Below, piece by piece: positions 5,634 through 8,595 of a DNA stretch of 8,595 bases. How positions within the stretch are numbered: the stretch's first letter is position 1; each line of letters opens with the position of its first letter. Both the position numbers and the translations under genes were made by a program. The DNA is from Indioceanicola sp046045995 (GTDB lineage Bacteria > Pseudomonadota > Alphaproteobacteria > Azospirillales > Azospirillaceae), in assembly GCA_046045995.1 (NCBI GenBank), contig JBJOKR010000197.1, positions 1-8,595 on the forward strand, in the 5' to 3' direction. The notes beneath the pieces were generated by a model that ran no database searches, was not told the DNA's origin, and saw only the letters and a list, made by a program, of their open reading frames with translations.

Positions 5634-5659
5634 CGGGTCAACGCCACCCATTGACGCCC
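5625..5659. promoter_or_regulatory. Inverted repeat GGGCGTCAA/TTGACGCCC, probable par operator
   Basis: Perfect 9-bp arms GGGCGTCAA (5625-5633) and TTGACGCCC (5651-5659) are separated by 17 bp. A further direct copy GTCAACG sits between them (5637-5643, matching 5629-5635). Three GTCAA-type half-sites within 35 bp over a promoter suggest cooperative binding by a repressor. The HTH-bearing ParA or the ParB of this operon is the natural candidate. Confidence 0.5.
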
Positions 5660-6011
5660 TTGGGGACCCATCCCGCGCTCAACGCGCCCGACCCGGCTGT
5701 GCGGGCCCGGCGCCACCGTGTCCAGCCCGCGGAACAGCCGGGGGAATCGCCCGATCTCCGACGCCTGGTCCTGCTCCCCCCTTTCAGATCCGGTGGCAGG
5801 CGAAGAGAGTCGGAGCTGCATCAGCTTGGGAAAGCACCGCCCATGCCAGAGGGTCGCAATCTCAATCGTCCGGCATCAGTCAGGTACCAGCAGTTCGTAG
5901 ACCATCTTGAACCAGCCACCGGCATCGTCCAACCTGTCCACATGGCCGAACGCACAGCTTCGCGTCCACGAACCCTGTCAAACGGCTCTCCCAAATCCTG
6001 CAATAAAGCCT

Positions 6012-6146
6012 TTACAGTAGCGCAGCAGCAAACGCTCGGTCCTTGCACGTCTCAACGTCTCGCATCGGCGGCTTCCCGAACTGGCGGCGGTACTCGCGGG
6101 AGAACTGCGACGGGCTCTCGTAGCCGACGGCGTTCGTAAAGCGGCG
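6012..6146 (-). pseudogene. AraC-family regulator, C-terminal HTH remnant
   Basis: A minus-strand frame ending at TAA (6012-6014) encodes RRFTNAVGYESPSQFSREYR followed by RQFGKPPMRDVE. This is the second helix-turn-helix and end of an AraC/XylS DNA-binding domain; the string GYESPSQFSREYRR.FG is nearly invariant in one AraC subgroup. Only about 35-40 residues match. The rest of the regulator is absent: upstream the frame gives an unrelated MWRTRRTCLY from an ATG at 6179 and then an in-frame stop. It is a truncated relic, not a working regulator. The junction at about 6140-6146 marks an old rearrangement. Confidence 0.75.
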
Positions 6147-6243
6147 CACGTACAGGCACGTCCTCCGGGTTCTCCACATGGACGCCGTCTTCCTTCACCC
6201 AACGCGCAACGGCCGCAGTGAGGTCGCGAAGACGTTCCGGCAT
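6052..6243 (-). CDS. Small hypothetical ORF with strong ribosome binding site; 3' half overlaps the AraC relic out of frame
   Basis: A 63-residue frame starts at an ATG (6243) preceded by AAGGGGGGCGG, a strong Shine-Dalgarno. The first half, MPERLRDLTAAVARWVKEDG then VHVENPEDVPVRA, reads like a real protein with an amphipathic helix. The second half (ERRRLREPVAVLPRVPPPVR...) is the AraC relic read in another frame and so is not genuine. The simplest reading is the 5' end of an unknown gene fused by recombination to the tail of an AraC gene. I do not recognise the family. It could be untranslated. Confidence 0.3.
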   Translation of the reverse strand: MPERLRDLTAAVARWVKEDGVHVENPEDVPVRAPLYERRRLREPVAVLPRVPPPVREAADARR

Positions 6244-6379
6244 CCGCCCCCCTTGTTCGCTGGCCTATTGCCCCAACCCTTGTCGCGTTCCGTATTGGGC
6301 GGATCAACAGGATTTCGACACTCGCAGAGGATTAGGCAAGGATCACCGTCGCACCGCCCCCCATCCCCCACCGCATCCG

Positions 6380-6401
6380 GGGTGTGTGACGTCACACACC
6401 C
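6380..6401. promoter_or_regulatory. 22-bp perfect palindrome, candidate parS
   Basis: GGTGTGTGACGTCACACACC (6381-6400) is a perfect 20-bp palindrome, extended to 22 bp by G6380 and C6401. It lies about 210 bases before the right parA and has no loop or T tract, so it is a protein-binding site rather than a terminator. Its length, symmetry and place next to parAB fit a ParB-binding parS. It is not the canonical chromosomal parS, whose core is CACGTG. Confidence 0.55.
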
Positions 6402-6543
6402 TGGGGAAACACCTGGAACAGCTCCCCCCCCACGCTTGTCAACGGTACGTCCATACCTGCGGTCATGGGCTGCATCCCGGGTCGGGTGCGGCGACTTTTC
6501 CGATGCCCCGGCTTTGTCACACCAGCTTCGCCACACATTCCCC

Positions 6544-6560
6544 TTGACGGAGTTGCGTCA
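6544..6560. promoter_or_regulatory. Leader of right parAB: TTGACG box and inverted repeat
   Basis: TTGACG (6544-6549) could be a -35 box, though no good -10 follows at 16-18 bp. TGACG (6545-6549) and CGTCA (6556-6560) form an inverted repeat with a 6-bp spacer. The same TTGACG/CGTCAA half-site forms the operator-like repeat of the left par operon. Confidence 0.35.
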
Positions 6561-6610
6561 TTGAGACAACCCTCAAACCGCCCCCCACTCCTCCCGTCAG
6601 GAGCCGCCCC

Positions 6611-7585
6611 ATGTCCCTGGCCACCCCGTCCGCCATGTCCCCCGATGAGCTGCGGGAGTTCCGGGAGGGGCGGGGGGAGAGCCAGGGCGCCTTTGCCCTC
6701 TGGCTCAATGGCCGGCTGGGGCGCAAATACGACAACGCCACCATCAGCCGGTGGGAATCCGGTGCCGAGCGCATCCCGGCCAAGGTTGCGGAATTCCTGA
6801 CGGCGGAGGCGAACCGGGTCGCGCGGATCATCGCCATCGCCAACCAGAAGGGCGGGGTGGGCAAGACCACCACGACCCTGAACCTGGCCTATGCCCTGGG
6901 GGAACTGGGCAAGCGGGTGCTGGTGGTCGATGCCGACCAGCAGGCCACCGCGACGGAGGGGGCCGGGCTGGACCCGATGGACGTGCAGGATCGCCGGAGC
7001 GGGCTGGAGGATGTGCTGTTCGGGGAAACGGAGCTGCGCGATGCCATCGTGCCCCGGGACGGCTTCGACATCCTGCCCTGCACGATCGCGCTGGCGGAAG
7101 CGCAGATCAAGATCCTGCTGGATCCCGATGATGGCCGTTACATCCTGCGGGAAAAGCTGGCGGAGGTGCAGCGGGACTATGATTTCATCCTGATAGACTG
7201 CCCGCCGGAACTGGCGTTGATCACGGTCAGCGCCCTGATCGCCGCCGACCACCTGCTGATCCCGACCAAGGCCAGCCGGTACGATGTGCGTGGCATCCCG
7301 TTGATCTTCGATACGGTTGCGAAAATCCAGCGGCGGCAGAACCCCAGCCTGACCATCCTCGGCATCCTGCCCACCATGTTCAATCGCAACTACGCTGTGG
7401 AACAGCAGGTCCTGGCCGATCTCCAGGCCCTGCTGGGCACGCGGGCGCGCATCTTCCCGCCCGTCCCCCGCTCCACGGAGATCGACCAGGCGACCTATGC
7501 TGGCGAGCTGCCGCTGAAGGTCCTGCCCAAGACCCACCCGGTCACCGTCTACCGAACGCTGGCGAAGGAGATCGCATATGGTTAA
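6611..7585 (+). CDS. parA: HTH-ParA partition ATPase (right par operon)
   Basis: This 324-residue ParA-type ATPase has an N-terminal XRE-like helix-turn-helix at about 10-65 (ELREFREGRGESQGAFALWL, then NATISRWESGAERIPAKV). The ATPase domain spans about 70-322. The deviant Walker A is KGGVGKTTT (80-88) with Lys80 and Lys85, Walker A' is DADQQAT (107-113) and Walker B is DFILIDCPP (191-199). It shares its architecture with the left ParA, and the HTH motif ISRWESG..RIPA matches VSRWENG..AIPA, but most other positions differ. ATG 6611 has AGGAG seven bases upstream. It is translationally coupled to the following parB by an 8-nt overlap. Its role is segregation of the replicon with that ParB; autoregulation through the HTH is inferred. 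Confidence 0.95.
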   Translation: MSLATPSAMSPDELREFREGRGESQGAFALWLNGRLGRKYDNATISRWESGAERIPAKVAEFLTAEANRVARIIAIANQKGGVGKTTTTLNLAYALGELGKRVLVVDADQQATATEGAGLDPMDVQDRRSGLEDVLFGETELRDAIVPRDGFDILPCTIALAEAQIKILLDPDDGRYILREKLAEVQRDYDFILIDCPPELALITVSALIAADHLLIPTKASRYDVRGIPLIFDTVAKIQRRQNPSLTILGILPTMFNRNYAVEQQVLADLQALLGTRARIFPPVPRSTEIDQATYAGELPLKVLPKTHPVTVYRTLAKEIAYG

Positions 7586-8546
7586 GAACTGGCGCGAAGC
7601 CGGCGCACGGCAGCCGCTGGCAAAGTCCCTGGGCGACCGCCCCGGCGGCGACATCCTGTTCGGCAGCACCGAGGGGCTGCGCGATACGGTGATGCTGCGC
7701 CGGCCGGACATCCAGCCCAATCCGCACCAGCCGCGGCGCATCTTCAATGAGGGCGAGCTTTGGGCCCTCGCCCGCTCCATGGAGCAGGTGGGCCAGCTGG
7801 TCCCTCTTCTGGTAAAGCCCGACCCCAAGGAGCCGAAGCGCTACATCATCGTCGCCGGTGAACGGCGCTGGCGTGCCGCGGACCTGGTGGGCATCGGCCG
7901 GCTGATGGCCCATATCCTGCCGCCGGACACGAACCACGACCAGATCGCCCTGATCGAGAACCTGCAACGGGTGGACCTGAGCCCTGTGGAGGAGGCGGAG
8001 GGGATCAAGCGGCTTGTGGACACCCACGGCTACAGCCAGGAAACGGTGGGCGACCTGCTGGGCCGGTCCCGGACGGAAATCAACACGACCCTGACCCTGC
8101 TTAGGCTCTCCTCCAACATCCGGGAGGAATGCGTGCAGCAGCACGCGCCCGTGTCGAAGGCCGTGCTGCTGGAACTGGCACGGATGGAGACCCATGAGCA
8201 GGCGGTCCTCTGGCCCCTGGTCAAGGCCGGCAAGATGACCGCACGGGAGGCACGCGACCACCGCACCCGGATCGCCGAACAGAATGCGGCGGAGGATCGG
8301 GCGCTCGCCCGGCAGGCCGCAGCGGATGAGCGGGAGAACCGCGAGCGGTTGCAGGGCAAACCCCTGCCCTCCCCCCGCCGGTTCCTGAACGCCCTTCCCA
8401 AGCTGGAAAAGGGCCTGGAGGACGGAATCAAATCCGTATCGAAGGCGCCGAAGCTGCCGGCAAAGGATCGGGAGCGGCTGCGGGAGCTGCGCCGGCGGCT
8501 GGATTACTACGGCCAGACCCTGGACCGGATCCTGGAAGGCCCCTGA
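7578..8546 (+). CDS. parB: ParB-family partition protein (right par operon)
   Basis: This is a 322-residue ParB. The CTP-binding N-terminal domain spans about 43-140: PDIQPNPHQPRRIFNEGELW (43-62), VGQLVPLLVKP (71-81), AGERRWRAA (93-101) and IENLQRVDLSPVEEAEG (126-142). The HTH lies at about 150-175 (GYSQETVGDLLGRSRTEINT). A charged, probably coiled-coil segment at about 222-262 (REARDHRTRIAEQNAAEDRA...) leads to a C-terminal helical dimerisation region at about 295-320. The ATG at 7578 overlaps the end of parA (ATGGTTAA), so translation is coupled. Its HTH and C-terminal regions differ from those of the left ParB, which suggests different parS specificity. No convincing terminator is seen in the 49 bases left after the stop. 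Confidence 0.95.
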   Translation: MVKNWREAGARQPLAKSLGDRPGGDILFGSTEGLRDTVMLRRPDIQPNPHQPRRIFNEGELWALARSMEQVGQLVPLLVKPDPKEPKRYIIVAGERRWRAADLVGIGRLMAHILPPDTNHDQIALIENLQRVDLSPVEEAEGIKRLVDTHGYSQETVGDLLGRSRTEINTTLTLLRLSSNIREECVQQHAPVSKAVLLELARMETHEQAVLWPLVKAGKMTAREARDHRTRIAEQNAAEDRALARQAAADERENRERLQGKPLPSPRRFLNALPKLEKGLEDGIKSVSKAPKLPAKDRERLRELRRRLDYYGQTLDRILEGP

Positions 8547-8595
8547 CCTGGTTCCCGGCGCGGCGGCCGGCCGGCGTTCTGTGCCGGAATTCCAG

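Larger units (their letters stand above)
5567..6610. other. 1044-bp gene-poor region between divergent par operons
   Basis: The region holds a probable promoter/operator for the left operon (5605-5659), a remnant of an AraC-type regulator (6012-6146), a small ORF with a good ribosome binding site (6052-6243, minus), a long palindrome (6380-6401) and the leader of the right parA. On the minus strand, one frame at about 5876-5977 reads AFGHVDRLDDAGGWFKMVYE and then stops at TGA (5876-5878). It looks protein-like, but I do not recognise it. The area has the appearance of decayed genes rejoined at recombination junctions. Confidence 0.5.

Noticed and set aside
6392..7828. 478-codon open frame on the minus strand across right parA and parB
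   Set aside because: It is antisense to two well-recognised genes, its translation is Gly/Arg/Gln-rich without any family motif, and long shadow frames are expected in GC-rich coding DNA.
8547..8595. Terminator after the right parB
   Set aside because: GC-rich self-complementary stretches are present (GCCGGCCGGC), but there is no clear stem-loop followed by a T tract.

Overview
The window is GC-rich DNA from a proteobacterium, most likely an alphaproteobacterium. That is an inference from base composition, codon use and the style of the LysR, VOC, ParA and ParB proteins; no rRNA or other marker fixes the taxon. The central and right-hand parts look like the maintenance region of a plasmid, chromid or integrated element. 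No replication initiator (RepA/RepC-like), transfer gene, tRNA, rRNA, CRISPR array or intact IS transposase is visible.

Layout, left to right. (1) Positions 1-1010 look like ordinary chromosomal-type DNA: the 3' end of a LysR-family regulator (+), a terminator, a hairpin leader, a small VOC/glyoxalase-like protein (+) and a short convergent intergenic region. (2) Positions 1011-3003 (-) hold a two-gene unit: a DUF1016/YhcG-type PDDEXK nuclease-like protein, apparently lacking an internal segment, followed by a tyrosine recombinase whose ribosome binding site overlaps the nuclease stop codon. (3) Positions 3004-3611 have no convincing intact gene. They are crowded with inverted repeats and a 15-bp tandem repeat, and look like a cis-acting region. 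(4) Positions 3612-5566 (-) are a complete parAB operon whose ParA carries an N-terminal XRE-type helix-turn-helix. (5) Positions 5567-6610 are a gene-poor divergent region with the broken 3' end of an AraC-type regulator, a probable parA promoter/operator, and a long palindrome. (6) Positions 6611-8546 (+) are a second complete parAB operon of the same architecture (HTH-ParA then ParB, overlapping by 8 nt).

The two par operons sit back to back and are clearly different in sequence, so this is not a recent inverted duplication. TGACGTCA is the centre of palindromes just after the left parB and in the right parA leader, and it recurs inside the left parA. The half-site TTGACG/CGTCAA is found in inverted arrangement in both parA leaders, with one arm imperfect on the right. 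These are the best candidates for parS centromeres and for ParA or ParB operators. The nuclease and recombinase unit with the palindrome-rich block beside it may be a recombination or stability module of the same element. The link between these modules is inferred from proximity only.
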